Shown here piece after piece: positions 27,219 to 36,174 of a stretch of DNA of 44,022 nucleotides (the first letter of the stretch is position 1; each line of letters begins with the position of its first letter). Under the pieces are notes generated by a model. The model ran no database searches, had not been told where the DNA came from, and was given only the letters and a program-made list of their open reading frames with translations. The stretch comes from Variovorax sp. KBW07. Lineage in GTDB: Bacteria; Pseudomonadota; Gammaproteobacteria; Burkholderiales; Burkholderiaceae_C. A program made the translations under genes and the position numbers. The DNA lies in NCBI RefSeq assembly GCF_003852515.1, contig NZ_QAJK01000130.1, positions 1 to 44,022 of the forward strand, in the 5' to 3' direction.

Positions 27219-27969
27219 CAGGCAACCGGCGCTGCTGCTCGAAGCCCGCGCGCTCACGGTGCGCTTCGGCGGCCTCACCGCCGTGGATGCGGTCAGCGCC
27301 ACGCTGCATGCGGGCGAGCTGGTCGGCATCATCGGGCCGAACGGCGCGGGCAAGACGACCTTCTTCAATGCGATCTCGGGCGTGGTCATGCCGACCTCGG
27401 GCCAGTTGCTGGTCGAGGGCGGTGTCGATCTCACGCGGCGCGGGCCGCACCTGTACGCGGCGCACGGCATTGCGCGCACCTTCCAGACGCCGCGCGTCAT
27501 GGCCGACATGACGCTCGAAGACAACGTGCGCTTCGGCATGCAGTTTGCGGGGCGCCATCGCGCACCCATCGCGGGGCTGGGCAGCACGGGCGAGATTCTG
27601 GACATGCTGGGCCTCGGCCATCTTGCGAAGAACACCGCGGCCGACGTGACGCCTTCGCAGCAGCGCCTGCTTGAAATCGGCATGGCGCTGGGCACCCGGC
27701 CGCGCGTGCTGCTGCTCGACGAAGTGGCGGCCGGCCTGACCGAAGCGGAAGTGGACGCGATGGCGCGGCGCATCCGCAAGCTGCGCGACGAACACGGCCT
27801 CACGGTGGTGTGGATCGAGCATGCGGTGGCCACGCTGCTCAAGTACGTCGAGCGCGTGCTGGTGCTGCACCAGGGCCGCAAGATCGCCGACGGCACGCCG
27901 GCCGAAGTGGTGCGCAATGCCGAGGTGGTCGAGGCTTACCTGGGCGACGAGATGGAGACCACGGCATGA
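27211..27969 (+). CDS. HAAT ABC transporter ATPase (LivG type)
   Basis: 252 residues. Walker A is GPNGAGKTT, and the early part (FGGLTAVDAVSATLHAGELV) is LivG-like. Two motifs differ from consensus: the signature reads VTPSQQRLLEIGMAL and Walker B reads LLLDEVAAGLT, with Val in place of Pro. The catalytic Glu and switch His (WIEHAV) remain, so it should be active. It overlaps both neighbours. Confidence 0.9.
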   Translation: MNDRQPALLLEARALTVRFGGLTAVDAVSATLHAGELVGIIGPNGAGKTTFFNAISGVVMPTSGQLLVEGGVDLTRRGPHLYAAHGIARTFQTPRVMADMTLEDNVRFGMQFAGRHRAPIAGLGSTGEILDMLGLGHLAKNTAADVTPSQQRLLEIGMALGTRPRVLLLDEVAAGLTEAEVDAMARRIRKLRDEHGLTVVWIEHAVATLLKYVERVLVLHQGRKIADGTPAEVVRNAEVVEAYLGDEMETTA

Positions 27970-28682
27970 GCACCACCGCAAGCCAACTGACCGTGCGCGG
28001 CCTCTGTGCGGGCTACAGCGGCTTCCAGGTCATCCAGGGCATGGACATCGACGTGACGCCCGGCATCACCGTCGTGCTCGGGCCCAACGGCGCGGGCAAG
28101 ACCACGCTGCTGAAGGCGCTGGCGGGGCTGCTGCCGCGCACCGGCGAGGCACTGCTCGATGGCACCGCGTTGCCTTCGGGCGAAGCCACGGCCTGCGTAC
28201 GCCGCGGCCTGGCGCTGGTGGCCGAGGGCCGCCAGTTGTTCCCGCAGATGACCGTCACCGAGAACCTCGAACTCGGCGGCTGGCTGCTGCCCGCGCGCCT
28301 GCGCGCCGAACGGCTGGTGCGTGCCTTCGACGACTTTCCGCGCCTGAAGGAACGCGCCACGCAACTGGCCGGCACCATGAGCGGCGGCGAGCAGCAGATG
28401 GTGGCGGTGGCGCGCGCCATGATGAGCGGGCCGCGCCTGCTGATGCTCGACGAACCCTCGCTCGGCCTGGCACCGCGCATGGTCGATGAGCTGCTGGCCA
28501 TCGTGCGGCGCATCGCGGCGCAAGGCGTGACCGTGCTGATGGTCGAGCAGAACGTGCGCAAGGCGCTGCAGGCCGCCGACCGCGGCTACGTGCTCGAACG
28601 CGGCCGCGTCGTGGCCTCGGGCGAAGCACAGGCGCTGCTGCATTCCGACGTGGTGCGCCAGGCCTACCTGGGCGTTGCCTGA
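27966..28682 (+). CDS. HAAT ABC transporter ATPase (LivF type)
   Basis: 238 residues. Walker A is GPNGAGKTT, the signature is MSGGEQQMVAVARAMM, Walker B is LMLDEPSLGLAPRMV, followed by LMVEQNVRKALQAADRGYVL. It overlaps the LivG stop by 4 bases (ATGA) and completes the second transporter. A 44-base gap with a C/T-rich tract separates it from the aldehyde dehydrogenase gene. Confidence 0.93.
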   Translation: MSTTASQLTVRGLCAGYSGFQVIQGMDIDVTPGITVVLGPNGAGKTTLLKALAGLLPRTGEALLDGTALPSGEATACVRRGLALVAEGRQLFPQMTVTENLELGGWLLPARLRAERLVRAFDDFPRLKERATQLAGTMSGGEQQMVAVARAMMSGPRLLMLDEPSLGLAPRMVDELLAIVRRIAAQGVTVLMVEQNVRKALQAADRGYVLERGRVVASGEAQALLHSDVVRQAYLGVA

Positions 28683-28726
28683 CGCATCTCCCCTCCTCCT
28701 CCTCTTTTTTCGCAAGGACACACCCC

Positions 28727-30178
28727 ATGACCGACATCTCCATGTTCATCGACGGCGAACGCCGCGCCGCCACCGGTGGCGCCACCTTCGAGCGCCGCAA
28801 CCCGCTGGACGGCAAGGTCGCCACGCGCGCGCCCGCAGGCACGCCGGCCGATGCGGTCGCCGCCGTCGATGCCGCGCAGCGCGCCTTCGCCGAGTGGTCG
28901 CAGACCGGACCCGGTGCGCGCCGCGCGCTGCTGCTCAAAGCCGCGCATGCGCTCGAAGCGCGCGCCGATGCCTTCGTGCAGGCCATGGCGCGCGAGACCG
29001 GCGCCTCGGCGCTGTGGGCCGGCTTCAACGTGCACCTGGCGGCCGGCATCCTGACCGAAGCCGCGTCGCTCACCACGCAGATCAGCGGCGAGGTGATTCC
29101 ATCGGACGTGCCGGGCAGCCTTGCCATGGGCGTGCGGCAGGCGGCCGGCGTGGTGGTCGGCATTGCGCCGTGGAACGCGCCGGTGATCCTGGCCACGCGC
29201 GCCATTGCCACGCCGCTGGCCTGCGGCAACACGGTGGTGCTGAAGGGCTCGGAGCTGTGCCCCGAGACGCACGCGCTCATCATCGAAGCGCTGGCCGAAG
29301 CCGGCCTGCCCAGGGGCGCGGTGAACTTCGTCACCAACGCACCGGCCGATGCGGGCGCCGTGGTCGAGGCCATGGTGGCGCACCCGGCCGTGCGCCGCGT
29401 CAACTTCACGGGCTCGACGCGCGTCGGCCGGCTCATTGCGCAGACCTGCGCCAGATACCTGAAGCCCGCCGTGCTGGAGCTCGGCGGCAAGGCGCCGTTC
29501 GTGGTGCTGGACGATGCCGACATCGACGCTGCGGTGAACGCCGCGATCTTCGGCTCGTTCGCCAACTCGGGCCAGATCTGCATGTCGACCGAGCGCATCG
29601 TGGTCGACAACGCGGTGGCCGATGAATTCGTTTCGAAGTTCGCCGCCCGCGCGCAGACCCTGCCGCTGGGCGATCCGCGCGAAGGCCCCGTGGTGCTGGG
29701 CTCGGTGGTCGACATGAGCACGGTCGAGCGCTGCAACGCGCTCATCGACGATGCGCTGGCCAGGGGCGCGAAGCTGGTGTGCGGCGGCAAGGCCACCAAC
29801 ACGCTGATGCCCGCGACCGTGCTCGACCACGTCACGCCGGCCATGCAGATCTACCACGAGGAATCGTTCGGCCCGGTGAAGGCGGTGGTGCGCGTCGATG
29901 GCGTCGAGAAGGCGGTGGCCACGGCCAACGACAACGCCTTCGGCCTGTCGTCGGCGGTGTTCGGCCGCGACGTGGCGCGCGCATGGAACGTGGCGCAGCG
30001 CATCGAAGCGGGCATCTGCCACGTGAACGGCCCGACGGTGCACGACGAGGCGCAGATGCCCTTCGGCGGCGTCAAGGCTTCGGGCTACGGACGCTTCGGC
30101 GGACGGGCCGGCGTGGAGGCGTTCACCGAGCTGCGCTGGATTACCGTGCAGACCACGCCGCGCCACTACCCGTTCTGA
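28727..30178 (+). CDS. NAD(P)-dependent aldehyde dehydrogenase, aromatic-aldehyde type
   Basis: 483 residues, full-length ALDH fold. PWNAPVILATRAIATPLACG, the catalytic Glu in LELGGKAPFVVLDDAD, and the catalytic Cys in SGQICMSTERIVV resemble vanillin, benzaldehyde and salicylaldehyde dehydrogenases. The C-terminus has GICHVNGPTVHDEAQMPFGG. Last gene of the operon led by the Tat-type binding protein; it probably oxidises an aromatic aldehyde to the acid. The exact substrate is not shown by the sequence. Confidence 0.88.
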   Translation: MTDISMFIDGERRAATGGATFERRNPLDGKVATRAPAGTPADAVAAVDAAQRAFAEWSQTGPGARRALLLKAAHALEARADAFVQAMARETGASALWAGFNVHLAAGILTEAASLTTQISGEVIPSDVPGSLAMGVRQAAGVVVGIAPWNAPVILATRAIATPLACGNTVVLKGSELCPETHALIIEALAEAGLPRGAVNFVTNAPADAGAVVEAMVAHPAVRRVNFTGSTRVGRLIAQTCARYLKPAVLELGGKAPFVVLDDADIDAAVNAAIFGSFANSGQICMSTERIVVDNAVADEFVSKFAARAQTLPLGDPREGPVVLGSVVDMSTVERCNALIDDALARGAKLVCGGKATNTLMPATVLDHVTPAMQIYHEESFGPVKAVVRVDGVEKAVATANDNAFGLSSAVFGRDVARAWNVAQRIEAGICHVNGPTVHDEAQMPFGGVKASGYGRFGGRAGVEAFTELRWITVQTTPRHYPF

Positions 30179-30223
30179 ATCACAGCGTCACGCGAGCCAC
30201 GCGGCGCCGGGCTGCGGCCCGCG

Positions 30224-30559
30224 CTACTTCTCCGAGGACGAGGAGGTGGCGGTGGCCGCGGGAATCCACGCCACCAGCGGGGCGAGCCAGCGCGGGCGCC
30301 AGCTGAGCGTGAACGTCACCACCAGCGCCGAGCTGGCGAGCGTCATGAACCAGACCAGCGAGGCCATCGAGACATGGTCCACGCGCAGGCACAGCACGAG
30401 CGAGCCGGCCAGGCAGGCGGCGCCCAGCACGCGCAGCAGCCGGGCCACTTGTTGCGGGCAATGCGCGTCGGCGCGCACCTGCGCCCAGTGCACGTCCATC
30501 GACAGCGCGAGAAAGCCCGCGCCGGCGATGCTGATGAGCAGTGCGATGAACAGGAGCAT
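30224..30559 (-). CDS. DUF3325 small membrane protein
   Basis: 111 residues with three to four helices (LLFIALLISIAGAGFLALSM at the start; SMASLVWFMTLASSALVVTF later). It starts with a short helix and keeps the HWAQVRADAHCPQQVARLLR loop typical of DUF3325. The family regularly follows PepSY-domain genes in siderophore-iron operons. The gap to the PepSY stop is only 4 bases. Role unknown. Confidence 0.78.
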   Translation of the reverse strand: MLLFIALLISIAGAGFLALSMDVHWAQVRADAHCPQQVARLLRVLGAACLAGSLVLCLRVDHVSMASLVWFMTLASSALVVTFTLSWRPRWLAPLVAWIPAATATSSSSEK

Positions 30560-30563
30560 GGCG

Positions 30564-32246
30564 TCAGGCACGGGCGGCCGAGGTGTTGTCGTTGTCGGGT
30601 GTGGCCCGCACCGGCGCGATGACCGCCGCGGCAGCCCGGCGCTTGAGCACGCGCGCGGCCACGATGGCCAGCGCGGCACTCGCGAGCAACGAAAGATCGA
30701 CACCGGCCACCGGCCAGTAGCCGGCACCGATGGTGCGCACGAGGTGATCGCCCGTGGTGATCCAGTTGAGCAGCACGGCGGCCACGGCCAGCACGGCCAC
30801 GGTCCGGCACTGCTCCGCCCACGCGGGCGACAGGCGCCCTTCGGCGGTGGGCGCGGTGCGCCAGATGCCGTGCGCGAAGGCCAGCAGCCACGCGCCCAGG
30901 AAAATGCCCTTCTCCCAGCTGCCACGCATCGGCAGGTTGTCGGGGAGCAGCCGGTTGCCGATGAGCATGGCGAAGGTCGCGACCAGCAGGCCGGTGACCG
31001 TGGCGACCGCGCAGGCATCGACCCAGCGCGCGCCGCTCACGCCCTGCTTGGCGTGCTGGCGCTTGCGCTTTTCCACGAAGAAGATGAAGCCGGTGGCAAT
31101 GCACGCGCAGCCCGAGAGCCCGCCGAGCACGTACAGCCAGCGCAGCATCCAGTGCTCGAAGTGCTGCAGGTGCAGGCCCGTGAGAAAGTCCACGACGCCG
31201 GCCACGACCGTGGGCGCCGGGTCTTCGCGGATCAGCTCGCCCGTGGCGCCCTTGAAATGAATGCCCTCGCCGGTGAGCGTGACGCGATCGCTGCCGGCGC
31301 GATAGACGCTGACATAGGCGTTGGCATCGTTCACGTGCTGCACCGTGAGCAGGCCCACCTCGCCCGCCACGCCTCGCGCGGCCCAGCGCCGCTTGGCGTC
31401 GGCCACCATGGCATCCACCGACGCCAGCGTGCCGGGAACGCCAGCGCGCTCGTGCGGGAGGCCGGTCTTCTGGGCGTCGAGTTTTTCGTGCAGCTCGTGC
31501 AGGGAATGCAGTTGGGTGTGCGTGACCGGAAAGTAGATGCCCGCAAAGACCACCAGGCCCGACAGCGCGAAGATGAAGTGAAAGGGCAGAGCCACCACGC
31601 CCGTCAGGTTGTGCAGGTCGAGCACGCTGCGCTGGATGTGCTTGGCCGGCCGGAAAGTAAACAGCTCGCGGAAGATCTTGCGATGCATCACCACGCCGCT
31701 CACCAGCGCGACCAGCATCACCATGGCCGCAAGGCCGACGATCCACATCCCCAGGTTCAGCCATTCGAGGTGAAGGCTGTAGTGCAGCGGATAGAAGAAC
31801 TCGCTGCCGACCTTGAGCCGGTCGTCAGGCAGGGCCTTGCCGACGCGCGGATCGATGGTCCGCTGGCCGAAGACGCCATCGTCCGGGTCCTTGGCATTGG
31901 GCAGCGTGTAGCTCGTGAACAGGCTCAGCACCGGGTCGCGGTGGGTGGTGTAGGCAGCCCATTGCTTGGGGCCGAAGCTCGTGGCCATCGGCCCGTTCAC
32001 GCGGCTGCGCGCCTGCTCGATGCTTTCGGCGGTCGGCTTGATGTCCTGGAAGATGGGCAGCAGCATGCGGTCGAAGGACGGCATGGGCTGCGGCTCGAAA
32101 CGCGTCTGCGGAATGGCCCAGCGGTCGATCTCGCGGTCGAACACCGACAGCGAGCCGAAGAAGAAGACGACCATCAGAACGAAGCCGAGCGTCAGGCCGA
32201 ACCAGGTATGCAGCCAGGCCATGGACAGCCGGAAGTTCTGAAACAC
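30564..32246 (-). CDS. PepSY-associated TM protein (iron/siderophore-uptake type)
   Basis: 560 residues. The N-terminal helix region (AWLHTWFGLTLGFVLMVVFF) is followed by a periplasmic PepSY region, then RSVLDLHNLTGVVALPFHFI with conserved His, a second periplasmic part, and HLQHFEHWMLRWLYVLGGLS, ending with four more helices. This is the PiuB/PepSY_TM layout found beside TonB-dependent siderophore receptors; some members act as ferric-siderophore reductases. A receptor gene is missing here. Confidence 0.87.
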   Translation of the reverse strand: MFQNFRLSMAWLHTWFGLTLGFVLMVVFFFGSLSVFDREIDRWAIPQTRFEPQPMPSFDRMLLPIFQDIKPTAESIEQARSRVNGPMATSFGPKQWAAYTTHRDPVLSLFTSYTLPNAKDPDDGVFGQRTIDPRVGKALPDDRLKVGSEFFYPLHYSLHLEWLNLGMWIVGLAAMVMLVALVSGVVMHRKIFRELFTFRPAKHIQRSVLDLHNLTGVVALPFHFIFALSGLVVFAGIYFPVTHTQLHSLHELHEKLDAQKTGLPHERAGVPGTLASVDAMVADAKRRWAARGVAGEVGLLTVQHVNDANAYVSVYRAGSDRVTLTGEGIHFKGATGELIREDPAPTVVAGVVDFLTGLHLQHFEHWMLRWLYVLGGLSGCACIATGFIFFVEKRKRQHAKQGVSGARWVDACAVATVTGLLVATFAMLIGNRLLPDNLPMRGSWEKGIFLGAWLLAFAHGIWRTAPTAEGRLSPAWAEQCRTVAVLAVAAVLLNWITTGDHLVRTIGAGYWPVAGVDLSLLASAALAIVAARVLKRRAAAAVIAPVRATPDNDNTSAARA

Positions 32247-32270
32247 GGGGAAGCTCCTGAAGAGAAAAGG

Positions 32271-32567
32271 TCAGAGCAGGGCGCGCTGCACGAGCGAGGC
32301 CGCCCCCGTCATCACGAGCCCGCCACCCAGCAGCACCAGCCACACACGGGTCAGGCTGCTCGCTGCAAAGGCCCAGAGGAACGCGACGAGAAACACGAGA
32401 AAGGCCAGCATGCTGCTGAGCGATTCGGCGTCGTGGAATGGCATGCCCGCACTGAACAGCAGGCCGACGCCCAGGGCAATGAAGCCCCAGCAGAACACGT
32501 AGCTGCCCAGCACACCGGCGGCAATGCGGGAGACAACGTGGACAGCGGACGCAGCACTTCGGGCCAT
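32271..32567 (-). CDS. DUF3649 small membrane protein
   Basis: 98 residues, three helices (IAAGVLGSYVFCWGFIALGV; SMLAFLVFLVAFLWAFAASS; VWLVLLGGGLVMTGAASLV). The pattern fits DUF3649, the usual first partner in DUF3649-PepSY-DUF3325 iron operons. The ATG at 32567 is chosen over an upstream in-frame start at 32654 because the latter lies within the promoter region with the Fur-like site. The PepSY gene follows after 24 bases. Confidence 0.75.
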   Translation of the reverse strand: MARSAASAVHVVSRIAAGVLGSYVFCWGFIALGVGLLFSAGMPFHDAESLSSMLAFLVFLVAFLWAFAASSLTRVWLVLLGGGLVMTGAASLVQRALL

Positions 32568-32604
32568 GGCTTGGAGTTCGGACGGATCGCGCAAGCGACT
32601 CAAA

Positions 32605-32619
32605 TGGGAATTGATCGCA
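32605..32619 (-). promoter_or_regulatory. Fur-box-like site with overlapping -10
   Basis: On the minus strand the site reads TGCGATCAATTCCCA, which matches the 7-1-7 Fur consensus (TGAGAATNATTCTCA) at 10 of 14 positions. Directly upstream is GATAAT (32618-32623), a good -10 box, so a bound repressor would block the promoter. It lies 38 bases before the DUF3649 start. No convincing -35 is seen. Confidence 0.45.
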
Positions 32620-32688
32620 TTATCCCCGAGGTGCCCGCCCGTCCGGGCGAACAACCCTATGCCGACCCCGTGTCTTGCGGCGGCCGGC

Positions 32689-33318
32689 CTACCCCACCAG
32701 GAAATCGGGCTGGCGGAATTTCTTTTCGAGGAACTGCCCGTTGGCCACCAGCGCGGCCGCGTCGCTCGATGCCACGTTGGCGACGATCTCGCGCAGCTTG
32801 GCGTCGAGCAGGCCCAGCTGTTCGCCGAGCAGCTGGCGCGCGGTCTTGCCGTCTTTCACCGCATGGGTGATGCGAAAGGCGGGCGGCAGCGCGACGTAGT
32901 TGGCCAGTGTTTCGGGCAGGTAGCGCAGCACGGTCTCGCGCACGGTGAACAGGTCGTCGCCATTCGAGCGGTCGCCCACCAGCCGCGGCAGCACCTCGCC
33001 CACCGAGCCGCGCACGCTGTCGAGGCTCTTGCGCATGTCTTCGGTCAGGTGCGGCTGCGCCTGCGCGACCACGTGGTCCAGGCGCTCCAGCGTCTGCTCG
33101 ATGCTCAGGCTGTCTTCGATGCGGCGCTCCAGCTCGGGCGCCTTGCGGCCCAGCAGCAAGCCGGCCACGTACAGGCCGGCGGTAATGAGCAGCCAGCCGC
33201 GGTCGATGAAGCCGGCGAACAGCAGGGCCGGCCCGAGCAGCGCCAGCGCGCAGCCCAGGATGTTGGCGTTGCCGTACAAGAACAGCAGCGCCCGCAGTTT
33301 CAGCGAACGCTCCGGCAT
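32689..33318 (-). CDS. XpaC-like membrane protein (TelA-operon partner)
   Basis: 209 residues. Two helices at about 10-55 (LLFLYGNANILGCALALLGP; GWLLITAGLYVAGLLLG) are followed by a long helical cytoplasmic part with VRETVLRYLPETLANYVALP. This layout and the YLPETL region recall the XpaC family, whose Bacillus gene sits beside a telA homologue. The assignment is by pattern only. The start overlaps the VWA gene stop (ATGA), so it is the last gene of a coupled four-gene operon. Confidence 0.6.
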   Translation of the reverse strand: MPERSLKLRALLFLYGNANILGCALALLGPALLFAGFIDRGWLLITAGLYVAGLLLGRKAPELERRIEDSLSIEQTLERLDHVVAQAQPHLTEDMRKSLDSVRGSVGEVLPRLVGDRSNGDDLFTVRETVLRYLPETLANYVALPPAFRITHAVKDGKTARQLLGEQLGLLDAKLREIVANVASSDAAALVANGQFLEKKFRQPDFLVG

Positions 33319-34907
33319 CACTGGTAGCCCCGGATTTCCTTGAACACCTGGCCCAGTTGCAGCTTGCGGCCATCGAACTCGCGCCCGCCCGAGAGCTGCG
33401 CGATCTGCTGCATCTCGGACGCATTGGCCTCGCCGAACAGAATCGGGAAGATGCGCGCCGGCAGGCCCTTCGCATAGCGCTCGCGAAACTCGTGCAGCTT
33501 CAGGCCCGAGTTGTTCTCGCCGTCGGTCAGCAGCACGATGCTGACGAAGCGGTCGGGCTCGCGCAGTTGCTCCTGGCGCGCCAGCTCTTCGGCGGCAGCC
33601 AGCGCGGAATAGATCGCGGTGCCGCCGTTGGCCGTCATGGCGTCGGCCTGCATGCGCAGCTCTGTGCGCGCGCTGTCGATGCGGTCGCCTTCGAAGCGCA
33701 CCCACACCGGCGCCGACACCTCGGTGGCAAAGGGGATCAGCACCACGCGTTCGCGGCTCTGGAAGGCGCTGTAGCGCGCGCTGGCGGTGTTGGCATCGGC
33801 GCCCGACAGCAGCTTGAGCGCCTCGCGCATCGACGCCAGCCGCTTGCCGGCCATCGAGCCGCTGAGGTCGAGCACGAAGATCGACGTGGCGGGCTTGCGC
33901 CATTGCGACTGGTAGGTGCCGAGCACCGCGTCGATCACTTCCAGCCGGTTGGGAAAACCCAGTTCGGCCACGGCGGCGGTGGGCAGCGCACTGGCCGCGG
34001 CCACCTCGGGATTGGCGGGGCGCAGGAACGCGGCCGACAGCGCATCGCGCTGGAACGGCACGGCCTTGAGCGTGGCCACCAGCTGCGTGTAGGCCTCGCG
34101 CTTGCCGGCGTCGAGCAGCATCAGCGGGTAGTCGGCGGAGATCATGCCGTCGCGCGGGTAGATCAGCGTGAGCTGGTCGGCGGCCGGCAATTTCTCGTTG
34201 GCGCGCAGGATCACGGCCTCGTAGTTCACCATCGCGTCGATGGCCGACGGGTCCTTGATGTACGCCTCGGCCAGCCAGCCCGAGCTGCCGGCCGTGAGCT
34301 TCTGGCCCGACAGAAAGGCCTTCAGCGTCTTGCCGTCGACGTCTTGCGCGCCCAGGTCCTCGGTCTTGCCGGCCAGCGCGGACGCCACGGCAAACAGCGC
34401 GCTCATGCCGGTGTTGGAGCTGGTGGCATTGGTCATGCCGTAGCGCAGCTGGCCCGTGCTCGCGGCCTTGGCAATCTCGGCCCAGCCGGGCGCGCGCTTG
34501 TTCCAGCCCAGCTGCGCGGCCTTGGCGCTTTTCACGCCGAGCGCAATGCGCGAATAGAACAGCTTGTCGCGCGCCAGCGGCTTGGCCTGCAGCGCGAGCG
34601 CGGGGTACGCGCCGTTGGGCGGCAGGATGGCGTCGAAGTGCTCGCCGGCGTTGATGCGTTCGACGATGTCCAGCGTGCCGGCGTACGACAGCTTCACGTC
34701 CACGCCCGCCGCCTTGGCGGCAGCGACGATGGGCGCTTCGAGGTCCTTGAGCTCCGAGCCCGCGAGGATGGTGAAGGCGGCGTCCGATGCCGCCGCCGGT
34801 GCGCCGTTGGAGGCCTGCGCGGCCTGCTGCGGCTCGCAACCCGCAAGAAAGCCCATCGCCAGCAGCGCGATGGCCAGCAGCCAGCGCATGCGCGGCAACA
34901 GGCTCAC
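33318..34907 (-). CDS. lipoprotein with binding-protein and VWA domains
   Basis: 529 residues from a GTG overlapping the TelA stop. A lipoprotein signal ends in GFLAGC with Cys24. A periplasmic binding-protein-like region (about 40-300: FTILAGSELKDLEAPIVAAA, TNATSSNTGMSALFAVASAL) follows. Then a von Willebrand A domain (about 335-525) has the metal-site DLSGSMAG and a later TDGENNSG. The fusion suggests a periplasmic sensor or assembly protein that binds a small ligand and a protein partner. Exact role unknown. Confidence 0.82.
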   Translation of the reverse strand: MSLLPRMRWLLAIALLAMGFLAGCEPQQAAQASNGAPAAASDAAFTILAGSELKDLEAPIVAAAKAAGVDVKLSYAGTLDIVERINAGEHFDAILPPNGAYPALALQAKPLARDKLFYSRIALGVKSAKAAQLGWNKRAPGWAEIAKAASTGQLRYGMTNATSSNTGMSALFAVASALAGKTEDLGAQDVDGKTLKAFLSGQKLTAGSSGWLAEAYIKDPSAIDAMVNYEAVILRANEKLPAADQLTLIYPRDGMISADYPLMLLDAGKREAYTQLVATLKAVPFQRDALSAAFLRPANPEVAAASALPTAAVAELGFPNRLEVIDAVLGTYQSQWRKPATSIFVLDLSGSMAGKRLASMREALKLLSGADANTASARYSAFQSRERVVLIPFATEVSAPVWVRFEGDRIDSARTELRMQADAMTANGGTAIYSALAAAEELARQEQLREPDRFVSIVLLTDGENNSGLKLHEFRERYAKGLPARIFPILFGEANASEMQQIAQLSGGREFDGRKLQLGQVFKEIRGYQ

Positions 34908-36157
34908 AGCGCGACCTCGCCGCGCGGCTGCTGCATGGCCTCGGTGGTTTCCTGGCGGCGCACGCGGTCCAGGTAGGTGCGGCTCTTGGCGACTTCGTTG
35001 GTCAGCGTGTCGACCGTGGTCTGCATGGAGTCGAGCGCCTTGCTCTTGAAGTCCGCGATGGTGTCCATGGTCTGGTAGATGTTGGCAAAGGCCTGCTGCA
35101 GCTTGGCGATCTCGATGGTGCTGGAGGCCGCCTGCTGGTGGATGGCGCTGCTCTGGTCGCGCAGCATTTCGCTGGTGCTGGCGATCAGGTTGCCGGTGGT
35201 GGCGTTCAGCGCGCTGATCTGGTCGAGCACCAGCTTCTGGTTCGACAGCGCCTGCGCCACGATGACGGCGGTGCGCAGCGCGGCCACGGTGGTGGTGGTG
35301 GCGCGGTCCACGCCCTTCATCAGCTCCAGGTTGTTCTTGCGGATCATGTCCAGCGCCAGGTAGCCCTGGATGTTCACCGCCAGCTGCGTCAGCAGGTCGG
35401 TGACCTTCTGGCGCGAATAGAACAGCATTTCTTCGCGCACCACGCGGGCCTTCTCAGGGTCGGTGGCGTCGAGCTCGCGCGCCTTCACGTCGAGCCGGCT
35501 GTCGAGGGCCTTGCCGATGTGCACGTATTTCTCGAGCCGCTCCATCAGCGTCCAGAGGTTGACCTTTTCCTGCTCGATGGCGGTGTTGTCGCGCAGCAGT
35601 TCGTCCTTGCCGCGCTTGAGCGATTCGATGATCGCGTTCAGGTGCGTCTGCGACGACTGGTAGCGCTCGAAGTACGCCAGCAGCTTGTTGCCCAGTGGAA
35701 TGATGCCCAGCAGCTTGCGCGCCGAGAACAGGTCGCCCTGCTTCGACGGATCGAGGTCTTCCACCTGGTGGCGCAGGTCGATCAGCGACTGGCCGATCTG
35801 CGCGCCCTTGTCGAACAGGCCGTTGCGCAGCGAACCCACGGGCCGGTCGAGCATGCGGTTGGACACCGAGGCCGAGGCCTCGATGTCCTTGTTGCCCATC
35901 GCGTGGATGCGCTCCACGGCTTCCTTGAACTGCGGATGCTGGCTGTCGTGCTGCGTGATGTCGTCGATGAAGCGCGCCACCTGCGCATCGAGCTCGGCCA
36001 CGTCTTCCGGCTTCAGGCGCACCTTGCCGCTGGCGGACTCCACCGGCACCACGGCCACGGCGGCCGGCGGCTCGAGCGTGAAGGCCTGCGGCGGCTGGAG
36101 TTCGACCGGTGCGGGGGCCGTGGTGCTGGTGTTCGTTGCAGTGACGGGCACGTTCAT
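34904..36157 (-). CDS. TelA-family toxic anion resistance protein
   Basis: 417 residues, mostly helical and cytoplasmic. The TelA family (PF05816) is seen in FIDDITQHDSQHPQFKEAVE, LIDLRHQVEDLDPSKQG, NLWTLMERLEKYVHIGKALD and LFYSRQKVTDLLTQLAVNIQ. Members are linked to tellurite, antibiotic and envelope stress tolerance, but the mechanism is unknown. The ATG at 36157 is chosen because AAGGA lies 7 bases upstream; another ATG at 36175 overlaps the preceding stop. Confidence 0.87.
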   Translation of the reverse strand: MNVPVTATNTSTTAPAPVELQPPQAFTLEPPAAVAVVPVESASGKVRLKPEDVAELDAQVARFIDDITQHDSQHPQFKEAVERIHAMGNKDIEASASVSNRMLDRPVGSLRNGLFDKGAQIGQSLIDLRHQVEDLDPSKQGDLFSARKLLGIIPLGNKLLAYFERYQSSQTHLNAIIESLKRGKDELLRDNTAIEQEKVNLWTLMERLEKYVHIGKALDSRLDVKARELDATDPEKARVVREEMLFYSRQKVTDLLTQLAVNIQGYLALDMIRKNNLELMKGVDRATTTTVAALRTAVIVAQALSNQKLVLDQISALNATTGNLIASTSEMLRDQSSAIHQQAASSTIEIAKLQQAFANIYQTMDTIADFKSKALDSMQTTVDTLTNEVAKSRTYLDRVRRQETTEAMQQPRGEVAL

Positions 36158-36174
36158 GAGGGTTCCTTGATTCA

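Noticed and set aside
30201-30224. GC-rich inverted repeat between the convergent aldehyde dehydrogenase and DUF3325 genes as a terminator
   Set aside because: The stem is imperfect and there is no T tract on either strand.
30246-32870. 874-codon open frame on the plus strand across the PepSY genes
   Set aside because: It is antisense to three genes with clear membrane-protein features, and its product is a low-complexity His/Gln/Arg/Glu-rich sequence typical of shadow frames in high-GC DNA.
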